Positions 11,231-24,353 of a DNA stretch of 64,000 nt are shown one piece after another. The translations under genes were made by a program, and so were the position numbers. The stretch comes from Spinellus fusiger (Eukaryota > Mucoromycota > Mucoromycetes > Mucorales > Phycomycetaceae): the NCBI GenBank assembly GCA_025094145.1, contig JALLLS010000037.1, positions 124,001 through 188,000 of the forward strand, in the 5' to 3' direction. The notes under the pieces were generated by a model that worked only from the letters and a program-made list of their open reading frames with translations, did not search any database and had not been told where the DNA came from. The number at the start of each line of letters is the position of its first letter. The first letter of the stretch is position 1.

Positions 11231-11874
11231 ACTGTTATGTATTATCAACACTACTATCTTTATCTATTGAAGGTTGTATGTCTTTAGCTAATGACTCTAT
11301 GAAATTATAACACTATTAAGATGAGGTACAAAACTAAGAAAGGAAACCTGCATTTAAAACCGTCGATTACATTCTTTTGGTTACATTACTTTCACTTGGC
11401 CCAATTAGGCTATAAAAATCTTTTCTTACTCACTTAAACCGAGAAAGGTCGTATTAGCCAATTAAGGCATTGTAGAACATCCAGGCACAGATCGCTGCCT
11501 TCTATACACTCTTTCCCGAGACAGTTGAGCTAACATCCAAGAAATCTATAGACCAGAGTAAGAGTGACTTGAATAAACCAGAAAGTGCCAGTAATAATAG
11601 TTTATAAGACTCTACAGTATCTGAAAGTATTCTATACCAAAGACTGATGACTGTTTAGGGTGTAAATCTCTCTCTTCTACCTTCATTTGTGGCTCGTCCA
11701 AATCACACTTACTCTGGTCCAATAGTTCTATAAAAGTATGTACTACAAGAATCTTGGTGTATCCCAAGCTAAGGATCACCAAGCCTAACCATCATACAAG
11801 TATAAATAAGAAGTCTCTATGTGTATGGGGCTTATTTCTTTTTGATAAATAAAACACACACACATACACACAAA
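11231..11874. other. Intergenic, upstream of the actin-like gene
   Basis: No gene seen. The last 60 bases before the start codon hold a (CA)-rich leader ending in cacaaaATG, typical of a fungal 5' leader; the promoter itself is not identifiable. Confidence 0.45.
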
Positions 11875-13121
11875 ATGGGCATAGGAAATGGAACCACTAT
11901 TGTTATTGACAATGGATCTGGATTTATCAAAGCTGGTTTTGCTGCAGAGGACGCTCCTTCTTCTGTAAGCAACCTATTATTCTACTGTTTTACTGTATGT
12001 AATAACACTCTGTAGATATTCTCTTCTGTTGTAGGTTACCCCAAGCTTCATAAATCGATGGCCGGTACCATCAGAGATGAATGTTAAGTTGGTAATGAAG
12101 CCCAATCCAGATGTGATACTCTCACTCTTAGTCACCCCATTGAACGTGGTATTATCAACAACTGGGAGGATATGGAGAATGTCTGGCAATACACCTTCAA
12201 TGAATTGGATGTAGTTCCTGAAGAGAATAATGTTCTTCTTACAGAACCTCCCAGGAATCCCTCGCCTAACCGTGAAAGGATGTTAGTAATGATGTTTGAA
12301 ACATTCCATGTGTCTTCTGTCTATTTGTCTATGCAGGCTGTGCTCTCTTTGTACGCCTCTGGTTGTACTACAGGTCTTGTCTTGGATTCTGGTGATAATA
12401 CTTCCTATGCCGTCCCCATCTTTGAAGGTTATCCTATCCAAAGTTCTGTCTCACCTATATACCTGGCAGGTTGTGATGTGACAAATTACTTGACATGCAT
12501 TCTTAATGAGCGTGGTCACTCTTTCACTACTCCTGCTGAACTTGACATTGTCCGTAATATCAAAGAGACATTGTATTATGTTGCTTCTGACTATAATCAA
12601 GAAGTACAAGCTGCTGCTCAATCTTCTGATCTTGAGAAGAGCTACACCCTTCCTGATGGTGAAGTCATTAATATTGGCAGCGAATGGTAAGTTGCTTTTC
12701 CTCTATAGAACGAACAAAAAAATGTATTTATAAGTACACACTTTTTTTATATAGTTTCCGTGCTCCTGATATTCTTGTCCAGCCTAGAATGGTTGATATT
12801 GAGTCCAAGGGTATCCATGAACTCATCAATGACTCTATCCTAAACTGTAATATGGATGTCCATAAGGACTTGTACTCTAATATTCTCTTGTCTGGTGGCA
12901 ATACCATGTATACTGGCATGGCAGACCGTGTAAAGAAGGAACTCACTAATCTTGCCAATAGTGGCATCAAGGTCAATATTATTGCTCCTCCCTATAGAAA
13001 CCACTCTGTTTGGATCGGTGGATCCATGTTGGCCTCTCTTTCTACCTTCCAGAGTATGTGGATTGCTAGGGAAGAGTACAATGAGTTTGGTCCCTCTATT
13101 GTCCATAGAAAATGTGTATAA
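11875..13121 (+). pseudogene. Divergent actin-like gene with a damaged second exon
   Basis: Exon 1 (11875-11964) encodes the actin nucleotide-binding start (IVIDNGSGFIKAGFAAEDAP). Exons 2 (12035-12686) and 3 (12755-13121) carry the rest: [48 protein letters not shown] and the C-terminus [10 protein letters not shown]. In exon 2, the region matching the actin segment between IVGR and VGDEA has about 50 nt where 69 are expected. The reading frame is lost there and a TAA (12084-12086) lies in the downstream frame. Downstream coding is clean. Substitutions at normally invariant actin positions (for example GCTTG where actin has GRTTG) show it was already a divergent paralogue. A missed intron does not rescue it, because no splice pair restores phase. 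Recent loss of function or an assembly deletion are the two explanations. Confidence 0.8.
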
Positions 13122-14929
13122 CCTGTATAGTGTTTTATATATACAGACTATTTATAATAATAATAATAAATATATAGCATTGAGTAAGAAGTCTATCTTA
13201 AAGGTGTGTAGGTCTCTAAGAAAATAAGTTACCTATACAATATACTTCCTAACTTTATAAATAGCCTAGATTTGAAATGTTATAATTGTTTTTTTTTGTT
13301 TCGCTGATCATTGTGTATACTACTAAACAAAGTATTCATAGAACGAATAAAAGAATAAATGTGATATTTAAAATACAAGTTTTCTTTTATGTTTGTTTGT
13401 ACATTCTACTTTACAATAGAGATAGCTTTATAAATCCCTTGGTAGAGAAGGTCTTCAATGTTTCAATCAGTAGATAAATGAGTGCTTTATTATAACAGAA
13501 AGTGACTCTTCTCGAGAGAAGTTTTAATCGCGAGAATGAGTGATATACTGCCCTCTTTTTTTTCCCTTAATAAAACTAACAAGCTTAATGACAAAAACCT
13601 GTGTTTTTACCCTATAAATAAGTTTTTTTTTTTGGTAGATAGAAAGTGTGATGGATTTCTTCTATGATTGTTCTTTTTTAATAGGCTTCAATTCAACCTT
13701 TTCTCTCTCTCTCTCTCTCTTGGTGGTGCCTGAACCATCTGCACTCATAAATGGGGAGCACATTTCATTCTAATATGCTTTGACTATGTTGTTGTTGATT
13801 GTTGATTGTTAGCGCATTCAGTAGAATATAGCAAGTCTCAAGACTCGTAGTTTTCTCAGCCATCTCAGGGGTCTTGCCAAAGATGCTTTTACTATTGCAA
13901 GAATACTCTAGGATAGAGACAAATAAGCATGAAAGAAATAATATAAAAAATAAAAACAACTTGTCTTTTGAAGATTTCAAAGTATTTCTTTTCATTCACA
14001 CAAGCATAAATTCATTTCATCTTTTTCATCATTATTTTACCTTGCATTTTATTTTCCAACGCACGTATTTAGAGTGTTGAATAGACTTTCTCTCTCTTGA
14101 TCTTTTACTTACTTCCCTGTAGAGTGGTTATAAAACCCAATGCATGAACGGCAACACAAAACACCCACAAAAATAAAATAATAAATATTTTGAACTTTAA
14201 CCTGTATTCATTTGCTGTCTTTCTATATATATTTTAATAGAACGGCGAGTATATAATAATATAATTAAAGGCAATGGAATATCCAAGAGGAAATCAGGTC
14301 TCGAGAGAGATTGACTACCAACACAAAGATCGTACATAAAAGAGGGAATTGGGGGATGTTCTTAACGGAGTAGTCCTTCTGCTAATTCAGAAAGAGTGAT
14401 AACAGGGACCAAAGAGTATTCACCAACAATAGTGACAACGGACAAATGAGAGTATGTAACCTACAGTGTTACAGGGACTAATAAGGCGATAGTGATAGAA
14501 TGGAAAAAAAATTGAAAGAATGGGTATTACTGTCCGTTTCAATACTTAGAGCGAGCTTAGCCTCTACACTATGATTCAGAAGATAACAAGGAAATTCGAT
14601 GTTTATTAGAGAAGTCTATGGTACGCTATATATATGCCATGACTTCAAGGGAATATGGTTCTTGTTATGACTACCTATTTTAATATGGGCCTTCCTACGT
14701 CTTATTGGTACACAAGCCTCTGATGGGCATTCATGCCTATCACCACAATAATATTTAATATTTATTTATTTATTAGAATGAGTCTATTTGCCTCATACAA
14801 TCAACTGAAATTGGGAATATTGAAGTTTGAGGTGGATGTGTGTAGACACCATTATCAGCTACTGCAATCAGTTAGTGTTTGGATCTTTTTCTGTAGATCA
14901 CAAGCCAGCTTCAACTGAAGAACACAAGG
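13122..14929. other. Intergenic, no supported gene
   Basis: AT-rich sequence with a (TC)n run at about 13700-13720 and only short unsupported ORFs on both strands. The last few hundred bases may be the eroded start of the Tc1 relic that follows. Confidence 0.5.
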
Positions 14930-15310
14930 AGAAACAGCCTTGTTGGGCGAAAGAACATGTCAGTTGGACGAGTGATCAGTAAAGAGGTGTCATCTGGTCT
15001 GATGAGTCAAGGTACACCATGAAAGAGAATGATAGAGGTGCATTTGTCATCAGAAAAGTTAGAAAACATTGGGATTCTAATCATATTGCTCCAAAAACGA
15101 AGTTTGGTGGCGATGGGGTCATGCTTTGGTGCTGATTTTGGATGGGTGGATTTGGCCTATGAGTCTTTGTTGATGGTATTGTAAACCAAGACAGATATAT
15201 CAATATTTTAGCTTATAAGTTTCATCGTTGGTGCATGTAATTGCATCAGAAAGAGAACGAAGAATTTCAGTTACAAGAAGATGGTGGTAGCTGTCATAAT
15301 GGGTCCTGTG
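14930..15310 (+). pseudogene. Tc1-like transposase relic
   Basis: Forward translation shows WAKEHVSWT, then VIWSDESRY (first catalytic Asp) near 15000, KTKFGGDGVMLW, VFVDGIVNQDRYINILAYKF and FQLQEDGGSCHNG (second catalytic Asp), interrupted by stops. It resembles the element at 5655-6974 and is closest to the minus-strand relic at 60300-61020. No C-terminal Glu motif or ends could be defined. Confidence 0.75.
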
Positions 15311-16111
15311 ATAGATAGTAGAAAGAGACACATTAAATCTGATGATTCGATGTACAAGCTATTGTGGATAGAGTCATTTGTACAAAAGTCATTACAATTG
15401 TCCAAATAATGATAGGTACCAAACAGAGAGTAGTGACATTGTGATAGTACCAAGGAATGGCAGCTTACTGCAAAGAATGAGTGAGATGAATCAGTCATAC
15501 AATCCTATGGGCTACGTACTTCTTTCTTCCTAAGGACAGTTAGGTTAGACTATAAAAACATGCTCAGTCAATGACCAAAATGTCAAGATAAGCACACTAA
15601 AACACCACTGTCTCAAATTGATGTACAGAAAAATAAATCACTTGCATTTATTTGGAAAGCCCTTTTATCAGTATAGAGTAGATATGTATGCTAACATTAG
15701 GGTCACTTGAATTTAATACGGCATAACCAAGACATGCTGAGAAGAGATATACTAAGTGATGTACAGGATACAGTTACTTTAGGTCTTATACATTAAAAAC
15801 AGGAAACTGACAGTTAACAGTTTATAAAAAAACAGCTACAAAATCAATGGTATTGAATAAAGCATCTATGATAAGTCATAACTTATTTAATGTAGTGGAT
15901 AGATATTTTAGAGATAGTATAAGAGTACAATAGCCTGCATTAGTATGTGTAATTTCTGGTGGTTATTTCCTTGAAGTTCTTTTATCTGTAATAATCATTA
16001 GATTGTAATAGTTCAAATGTCAAATGTCAAATGACAAAGAAGTTGAATAGAAAAGAACAGACTTACTTGTACGTCGACTAAACAAACACTTTTGAACCTA
16101 AGAAGCCATTA
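15311..16111. other. Intergenic, no supported gene
   Basis: The first part probably contains eroded 3' sequence of the Tc1 relic. The rest is AT-rich with no coding signal I can defend. Confidence 0.45.
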
Positions 16112-17052
16112 ATGACAATTAAGACCTCTTTACATGACACTGGTTGGAGATCGGACTATTCATTTGTTTTACAATATCTTGTTCATAATATCAATACCAT
16201 TGTCTCTCATACTTATACATTCTCCATGTATACATTGATCTATCTACTCAGTAAAGATGGATTTGCTTTGAATGAATGCATAACCAAGGATTTCTTCCGT
16301 GAGGTATTTTTGTCTTTCGTTAATAAGCAAATCAGAGAGGGTGGTGCTTCAGGTAAAACATGCTTCACACCCAAGGTGCATCAAATAAGAGAGAAGATCA
16401 ACCCATTGAAAGATGACTACTGCCACTATGCGTTCTACACTCCAATCAAAATAACCAATGCTCAACAAGTATCTATCTATGAAAGCACAAAGATACATAC
16501 GTTCTACATTTTAAAAACAAAAACAAAAACAAAAACAAAACAAAAAACAAGAGCTATATAGGCAATAGGTTTGATCTTTGAGGTCATGTCAATTCAAAAT
16601 CAAAGGTCAAGGTACAATAGAAACTGATGGTGTGGCAGTGTCGGTAGTCAAGCAAAACTTTATATCGAGATGTTCCTCAGGTAGTAGCCGCAAACTGCCT
16701 ATTGATGAGGATTACATTGAGTCTATTGAAGAGCTATCTCAAGCTACATTATCAGAAACAAAAGACAAAAACTCACTTTTCTCCCTTCAAATGGGTGTTC
16801 AAACTAAAATTGTATAAAAGACAAGACATTGAAGCTTTGGAATCTTAATCTCGCCGCTACATTATACTTTAGACATAGTCTGTTATCTCCAAGAGAAAAT
16901 GGTACTTGCCCAGAGTGCTTTTGTAGATATAACAAAAGAAAATATGACTTCAAGGATACAGCTAGAACCAAGAAAAGGTCCAAGCCTATTGGTTTATTCT
17001 TCTCCTTCTTCTCCTTCTCCTCCTCAGTGATCACTAGAGTCTCGATTGACTA
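16112..17052 (+). pseudogene. Decayed TnpB/Fanzor-like gene (internally deleted)
   Basis: Three consecutive plus-strand pieces in different frames look like one broken protein. 16112-16561 has an N-terminal helical segment (HNINTIVSHTYTFSMY.., ECITKDFFREVFLSF). 16578-16770 has FKIKGQGTIETDGVAVSV and KLPIDEDYIESI. 16829-16930 has LWNLNLAATLYFRH and SPRENGTCPECFCR. To me this order matches the long N-domain, the region before the first RuvC motif, and the C-terminal WNRDxxAA-type end of Fanzor/TnpB-like proteins of Mucoromycota, from memory of the family. The expected RuvC-I and RuvC-II segments are missing, and the final motif has lost its Arg-Asp (WNLN). Assignment is tentative; a lineage-specific transposon protein is the alternative. 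Confidence 0.5.
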
Positions 17053-18438
17053 ACTGACGGAAGCCCATGATACAGGTAAACTATCTAAAATAATAATGAA
17101 GTGTATCTTATTGAATTTTTTTCATGTAAAAAAACATTATAATGTCTAGTAATTAGATACTATTATTTACTTATATTTGACACAGAGGATGATCATTTGC
17201 ATAGGAAGGCTCAAATAAGGAAAAGGTAGATCAAAACCTATTCCATATTTATTTGTTTGTTCACATTGCTTGTGATAAGTGGGGCAATAGTAATTTTAAT
17301 ATTGGGATTAATATTGGTATTAATAGAAAGGATGACTATTTGAGTATGAAGCACAGTTTCCTTTTTGTAAGACGGATAAGACAGATAGACACTGTCGTTG
17401 TTTCATTTCTATCAATTGCATACACTTTGTGGTTATTATTCTGAACTACCCACCCAATAGTGATGCATTCTATAATATTGGCTCATAAATGACCTTGCAC
17501 AAAACATCTTTGTCATTTGAATCTCAAAATCTAAATAACCTTCCATAGCATCGTCACAAGAAAAAGAGAATGAAAAAGGGGAAGAAAGTGATCTACAGAA
17601 TTTTTTTTATATGTATGTCTATGTCATTTTATTCCATTATGATTTTCACTGCAGATGAACTCACCTATACACCCATAGAAAGACAAGGAGAAAGAAAGCA
17701 AAAAAAAAAGAAGGGGTTTGTGGCCGTGTAGACAAAAAGACTTGAGGGCGGAATTAATAACTACAGATGAACAGAGCTACACTGTAATCGTTTGTATCCA
17801 ATTGACTAAGCACATCTGCATTTCATCCTAGAAGGGAAGGTCATGGACTCTTTTTGATGTATTTAAAAAGTAAGAGGTGGTTGAAGAAGAGATAGCAATA
17901 GCAATACTTAATACTCACACCAATACTGTGTGTGTAATTTACTACTTGCACAGGAATAGAGTGAATCATGGCTGCTTTGATTAGGCTCCACAGTGTAGAG
18001 CTTTAAGCAAAAGGCATCTTCCAACATGCTTATTTAATAATAGTTTACAGTGAATACATCTCTTGTAGTGTGTCTGTCATGTAACCACTAGAACATGGAA
18101 TATAGATAATAATAATAAGAAAAGATTTCCTTAAGAATCACAGTATTTTATTTTTATGTCTATTTCTTGGAGAGATAAGAGGAAGATGAGAGTAAAAGAG
18201 TGAATACAAATGAATAGAGAAGCTATAAAATGAATACAGGAAGACAATATATAAGAAAAAAGAAGACTATCTATAATAAAACAAAAAGAGAGTAACTATA
18301 GAATATACTCAAGAGAATGATAAACATGATGATGATTATACTAAGAATGCTAAGCTAGAGAATGTGTGTGAATAGGTGTGTAAATGTAGCTGCGTTGTTA
18401 CTGTTTTCTTTTTTTTTTCTTTTTTCTTTTTTTCTTTT
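17053..18438. other. Intergenic, no supported gene
   Basis: Mostly AT-rich. ORFs of 60-65 codons occur but lack family features or codon bias. The stretch near 18400-18440 is the 3' flank of the MIT-domain gene. Confidence 0.5.
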
Positions 18439-19537
18439 TCACTGATGGGCCATCTTTCGGGATTCCTTATAGCCTGGTGTTTCAGTATAGGCTATCCCTG
18501 CTTTCAAGAGAGCAGTACATCCAATATAAACAGCCTCTGTGAACATTTGGTGGATTTGGTAGCTTTGATCCATCTCAACTGCCTTGGCTACACCCTGAGA
18601 TGCCATTCCCCATGCTCGTTTTCTGATCTGGTAGGTCTCGTCCACAGAGTGTAGTCCAGAATTACAATAGCCTGCAATTGAGCCTACGACATCTGTACAG
18701 ATTTGTATGAGTCCTTTTGTATTCTTTGGCCATTTATAGAGGGATGAGTGGGCAGAGTAATGTTACCTGGAAGAGGGCTTCGTTTAAGAGCCACTGCACT
18801 CAGAATAGCAGCATTGATAATGAGGCCTTTAAGACTGTAAGGCTCTTCTGTCTCTTGCTGAAGATCAGAGGTCAGTTTTGAAGCCCCTTGGAGGTTAAGT
18901 CCTTTTGTTTCTTTGAACTCGACTAACTTTTTCTCCAATGCTTGTTTTATTTTAGGATCTGACTCCACTGCAAAACCAACATTGTCTCGTGTCAGTTTCC
19001 AATGATGTTGATAGAAAGAGAGAGAGAAAAAAGAAAATAAAATAGAAACTTACATGGAAGAGCACACAGCATACGTTCCAGCCCCATCAAATACAAATCA
19101 GCAGCCATGGTATGATTGCCTGCCTGGTCCATTTCAGTAGCCACCTGGATCAATGTCAACCCATGATCAATTTGCTTCTTATCCATGGTGATCGGTTCTA
19201 CTTCCACTACAGGCTTAAAGGGAGACTGGACAATGGATCCTGCAGAGAAAGAGGCACGTTTCCATACATAATCAGAAATCTGGGTGAGTCTTGATGCAGA
19301 CGAGGCTTCTTTTTCATAGGGAGGAGGTGGAGCGGCATAGAGGCGAGGAGATTCGGGTATGACATAGGCACTGGTATTGGATGGAGTGTAGGGTGCATTT
19401 GCCTGGTGTGCCTGAGAAGAGAACAAAGAGTTCTTTGGTGAGGTGCCAGAAATCCACTGTGTGGCTGTGCTGACATGGGAGCCTATCAGAGGGAGTCTGT
19501 CTGCTTGAGAGACGAGGTGAGATACAAGACTAGTCAT
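18439..19537 (-). CDS. MIT (microtubule-interacting and trafficking) domain protein
   Basis: Exons: 19537-19054, 18967-18767 and 18683-18439, 930 nt, 309 aa. The N-terminal third is low-complexity and rich in Ser, Pro and Ala. An MIT-like helical hairpin follows at about residues 122-161 (GLTLIQVATEMDQAGNHTMA.., LYLMGLERML); MIT domains bind ESCRT-III tails or related partners in membrane traffic. The C-terminal half has an Ala-rich helical region and a conserved-looking segment (YQIRKRAWGMASQGVAKAVE) without a family I can name. The ATG at 19537 opens the frame; an upstream in-frame ATG at 19582 exists but adds an unlikely leader. Partner and compartment are unknown; endosomal function is inference from the domain. 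Confidence 0.75.
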
Positions 19538-22500
19538 AGTGAGTGTGTGCTGTGCAGTGAAGAGAGTATGAAACGGAAGCAAGCAATAGAGAAATCAGTT
19601 CAATAGGAGTAATTAAAATAATAAAATAATAATAATAATAAGTGTGATTTTTGTGTGGTGTTCAAATGAAAAATAATCTGGACTTTTTATAAGAAAAAAC
19701 TTTTCAATACAATTAAGAGAGAATCTATGTTCGTAGACAAGAGGACATATCAATGAGCAAGGCAGGATTATATATACTGCAGGGAAGTGACACGTGAAAT
19801 TAGACATTATGTATTACATAACTGCAGCGCCATGTGAAGTCAGTGAATGAAAAGGGTATAGACGGATGCGTTGGCTTGCTAATAAAAGTTGTTTCTATAG
19901 GCACAAGAATAATGCGATGGGACCAAAGCTCATTCATGTGTTATGTTCATCTCCATCTCTATCCATCTCTATCCATAAAAGAAAGACAGCTATTCTACTA
20001 CTTTATCCTGGCAAGAAGAGCTGTGTTTCTCTGTTTCCGTACTTCCGTTGATCACCAAGTAGGTGTTCCATTAAGAATAGATGTATATAGAAAAAGAGAG
20101 AAATAAAGAGAAATAAAAAGCCCTCATTTACTCTGTACAGGTGAATGTGTGGATCTTGGCAGTGTCCAATCATTAGAATCCAATGTCCTGTCTGTGCTTC
20201 CTATGACAAGTGATACATTCATAAGGAGGTCTACCCCAGAGCTTCTATCTTTGTCACTAGTACGGAGAGTAGATTGACTGAACTCTATGTCTAGGACTGG
20301 TATCAACTCAAAAGAAACTGCAGTGAGCATGCAATGGCATCTATCAGAGTCTTGCTCTTGTTCTTTCTTACAAGGAAGTAGGCTTCACCATGTCCCTGTC
20401 TAATACTAAAGAGCAGTGCCTAAGAGTGTTATAAAAGGCAAAAGACATGAGTACACAAGCAAGCCACCCACCTACGCTTTACACTGTAGGTTGAAAAATA
20501 GATAAATGAATAAATTGATAAATAGATAGATATGTGTTTGTGTATGTGTATGTGCATGTGTTTGTATGTGTTTCATCTTTACTTTCTTTATTATTGTTAC
20601 TATTTCTTATTATAGATCCACTGGGCTTATGTAAAACAACATTGATACAACAGAAGGGTGATATCTATTGACAAGTAAATAAAGAAATAAACAGATATTT
20701 GGTTTATCCCACTGTCGCCTCGTTTAAATAAATAAATAAATAAATATTCGGAGATTTATCCTCTCTTCCTACATCAACACTCATGTAGAACAAAACAAGC
20801 AGAAGTGTGTAATAAAGGGAAGACTAAAATGCACTATTAAACAAGTACTTTTATAGTCTTGCTTTTTATTCTCTTTAGAGTTCTATAGGTTTTCTATGAT
20901 AAAAGAGAGAGAAGGGGAGAATTGAAGAAGTGATAAAAATATAAAATATAAAATATAAAATATAAGATATAGAATATAAGATATAGAATATAGAATATAA
21001 GATATAAGATATAAGATATAAAATATAAAATATAAAATATAAAATACAAAATACAAAATACAAAATACAAAATACAAAAAAGTATGAAACACTATCTCCT
21101 AGTTTAGTATTCATTTGGAGATTCTCCATCGATTCTCTTTTTAAAGAGTAAAGTAGTGCAATGGTCTGTGGACGCAAAGAAAGAAAGGGACGAGAAGAAA
21201 AATAAACGAATCAAGGCAAGTCTATGTATCATGTGTCTGCTTTGTTCATAATGCATTATCCTGGTATCCTTTGAAGAAACAGGGTACGAACAATAGACAT
21301 GGTTCTATTCTTGGTAATAAGCACAAAGAGGGTGTCGTTAATATAGTAAAACACACTACAGTGTACGCTACAACACAAAATGATAGAAAATGACTTGCCA
21401 TTCTTGCTCTCATTAGTGGCATCGACTCCAAGGGACTAAAGTGAATAGAGTATCGACTCTAAATAATCTTTTGTCTGTGTCCAACTTCCCGTGCCCCAAA
21501 ACACAAATCTCGGAATGAAATGGTCCTTCTGTACTCCTCACATACAAAAGATAGAAAAGAGGGATATGTTTGCAAGCCTATTTTCAACTGTCTTATTGTT
21601 AATTTAGAATGATGACATATTCATTGCTTATATTTTATTCTTTTGATAGTCATATTCCAATTCTACACTTTATCTCTTGCTCTTTACTGCTTATTCCTTG
21701 TAGAAAGGGGCAGTCTTGTTAACAGGCCAATGAATCGCATGACTTTATTTCCCTTTTCCCAGATAGAGTGACTTCACCGTCTATTTTGAATACCCGCTGC
21801 TGTTACTGTTACTATGACTATGGCAATAACTATAATGGGTAATGTTACTATGACTATGACTCTAATGGATAGTGTTACCATAGCTGTAACCCTCACGGTG
21901 AAGATGAATGCTGCATTCCGTTGAAAAAGGACGTGACCTTTCCATATCAAGAAGGTTTTGCTTTAGTGATGCCTTACCCACAGATACAGGTCTTTAACCT
22001 AAAAAGAGACAAGCTGTAACTTCTTATAGACAAAGTTGTTGATGGACGATTTACATGCAGATATATTCATCCTAATGAAAACTGTCTTGTATGCAGTAGT
22101 GTAGAATACAGTAAGAATGATGATGTGTCTCTACAGAGTAGATCTAGTCATTGACAGCTATTGAACACCTCTTCTGTGCTATTGACTATGCTTTTAATGC
22201 ATGCATTGATATCGGCCACAAGAAGACGATTGCCCATGTGTCTGTTCTTTCGTGTTTTGGTGTAAGATATCTGTCATTATAACACAATGACCTTTTCTTT
22301 TAATAATAAATAGGAATTGACAGTAGAATGATCATTCTTATAAAGAAAGAGGCTCCTATAGGAATAATAATAGTAGCAATAGTCCATCTTACAGTGGCTT
22401 CATGATCCTTCCTAGGTTAGAAGAGAGAGAGAGATCATAATTGATCTATCTATTCATCAGTCTACACAGCCATGACTAGTAGAACATAACCCTGGACACT

Positions 22501-23812
22501 TCATACTGATCTCTAAGCTCTGGGTTATCCAACTGCTAAATCATACAGAATAAAATAGTCATTTTTATTCTCTAATTCAGAGTCTATTTGAATTATTTGA
22601 TAAATCAGAATGTGCCTTGATGAGATGGTTGGGAATTGAAATGAATGGGTTTGGAATAATCATAAAGTCATTCACTATGATCTGAAATTGGTCAAAAGCC
22701 TCTTCTCAAACACATCAATGTTTTACAAGCATAGGCATGTATAAAGAGAACCTGTTGATGAACGTCCTTTGAATATATATATAAGAAAGGCAATGGAGAG
22801 ACAGATAACAAAGAGACTGAATTGATATAGAGTCTAGAAAGAAGCATACCAAGCAATGGAGAGACTTCTTTTCTTCCACTAAGTGTACTGAACTGAAATC
22901 TCTATAACATGTATTATGGGACACGGCTTTAAAACGGATTTGTTACGGCTCTTATTTTTTACCGCTGTCGTGAGTCATCTGTGACTGATAAAACCTACCG
23001 TCTGATGTTTTCACAGTAATGTCTAAACCTGTGAAAACATCACTTTATAAAGTTAATTTTTTTCTGTGCATTCTTCTCCATTGTCTGTTTTAGGCCAGTG
23101 TTTGTGTTTTCCTATTTTCACTCCTCTTTCCTCTTTACTGTCACTCTCCTTTTATGTACTGCTGTGCGTTTTACATGCATAAGGTCTTGCTATCTCTCTG
23201 GGGGCAATCTTTCTTAATATTACAAAAGATGTTTACATTTGAATCGTCTACAAATCACTCTTACTTTGTTGATAAAAATTTACAACTCGATTTGATTTAT
23301 TTTCGCTTCTCAAACCAATTTCTTATTAGTCTTTTTTAAATAAATAAAAGAGTTACAGTTTGTCTCTTTTTAGGTTTAACGTGTGTATCCCAGGTTCTGT
23401 TCAACAAGTGACGTCACATTCCCATTCTATAAATGCATTATGCAGTGGACACTAAGGGATGGAGAAGTAGTATGTTATACTAGTGATTGTTCTTGTGGGG
23501 AGTCCCAGCTGTCATGATGGAAAGAGCAGTAGCACTTTTTCATCTGTTTTTTACTGATGCACTTTTTGACTGTATCCCACAACTTCACCAGAAGAGACTA
23601 CTTGTTAGCTGTGCACTTGCAAGGCAGATAAATGACAGAGAAGTTTACACTCCTCTTTTTCTTCTTCCTAGACGTGTGTTACCTTGCACAATAACAAGCA
23701 TAAAATGTCATGTTTTATTTTCCCTGTTACTTTTTTCTTTTGTTTTTTGTTTTTTGTTATCTTTATTAATTTCTCGTTTTAAGAAACATAAACAACCAAG
23801 AAAAACGCACCA
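19538..23812. other. Long intergenic region without a supported gene
   Basis: About 4.3 kb. Scattered ORFs of 60-100 codons are mostly low-complexity or repeat-derived. A tandem AT array lies at 20937-21078. The part after about 23480 runs into the 5' leader of the TM2 gene; an ORF starting at 23487 overlaps that gene in another frame and is treated as a shadow. Confidence 0.45.
20937..21078. repeat. AT-rich tandem array (AAATATAAAAT type)
   Basis: About 140 bp of 5-10 bp variants of ATAAAAT/ATAAGAT/ATACAAA in tandem. It produces spurious Tyr/Ile/Phe-rich ORFs on the minus strand. Confidence 0.9.
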
Positions 23813-24353
23813 ATGTCTGGGGAATACGGAACTGTTCATACTCAAGATGAGGAAGCCCCTCTTTTGCACATCCTTCCTGTGGAAGAAACCTTCCCACAAA
23901 AGGTCAAGCGGGTGCTCCACCTCCATGGTCACCGTGTCTTTATTACTTGGTTGATTGTTATTTCCATGGCTGTGGTGCTGACCCTTTCCTTCCACTTTGC
24001 TCTTTTGCCTACACAACGTCCTGCTGAAGTCGAGCCCATTACCAACGCAGAGTGTATTTCAGAACGTAGCTGGTTCCTTTCTTTATTCCTGTCTGTCTTT
24101 TTCGGTGCCTTTGGTAAGTTTTTAAACTCTTTTTCTTTTTATCCTTTAAATGCCAGTCATGGAAGTACCACTAACATCACCCCTCTTATTCTTGTATTTC
24201 AAAGGCGTTGATCGGTTCTACCTCGGATATGTGTTCCTTGGCATTGTTAAATTGGTCACCGCTGGTTTGGCAGGTGTCTGGTGGGCTGTGGATGTGGTAC
24301 TGATTGGCTTGAATGTTCTTACTGACCATCCCAATGGCTGCCATCTTCGTTAA
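23813..24353 (+). CDS. TM2-domain membrane protein
   Basis: Two exons, 23813-24113 and 24205-24353, give 149 aa. After a polar N-terminus with a dileucine-like stretch (EEAPLLHIL) comes a membrane segment at about residues 42-64 (VFITWLIVISMAVVLTLSFH). A TM2 domain follows: SLFLSVFFGAFGVDRFYLGY, then GIVKLVTAGLAGVWWAVDVVLIG. The DRFYLG motif between the two helices is diagnostic of TM2 proteins. The molecular role is not established for fungal members. The start codon has a good context (accaATGtct) and is the first ATG of the frame. Confidence 0.88.

Noticed and set aside
12035..12086. An extra intron rescuing the actin-like gene
   Set aside because: No GT-AG pair within the damaged stretch restores phase with the downstream frame, and the missing codons cannot be recovered.
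13765..13995. 76-codon minus-strand ORF with a signal-anchor-like N-terminus
   Set aside because: Short, no homology I can name, no supporting gene structure; a chance hydrophobic stretch in AT-rich DNA is more likely.
20875..21177. Minus-strand Tyr/Ile/Phe-rich ORFs resembling membrane proteins
   Set aside because: Artefact of the ATAAAAT tandem array.
23487..23954. 155-codon ORF upstream of and overlapping the TM2 gene
   Set aside because: It overlaps the TM2 gene in another frame and has no family features; the overlapped part is the real TM2 coding sequence.
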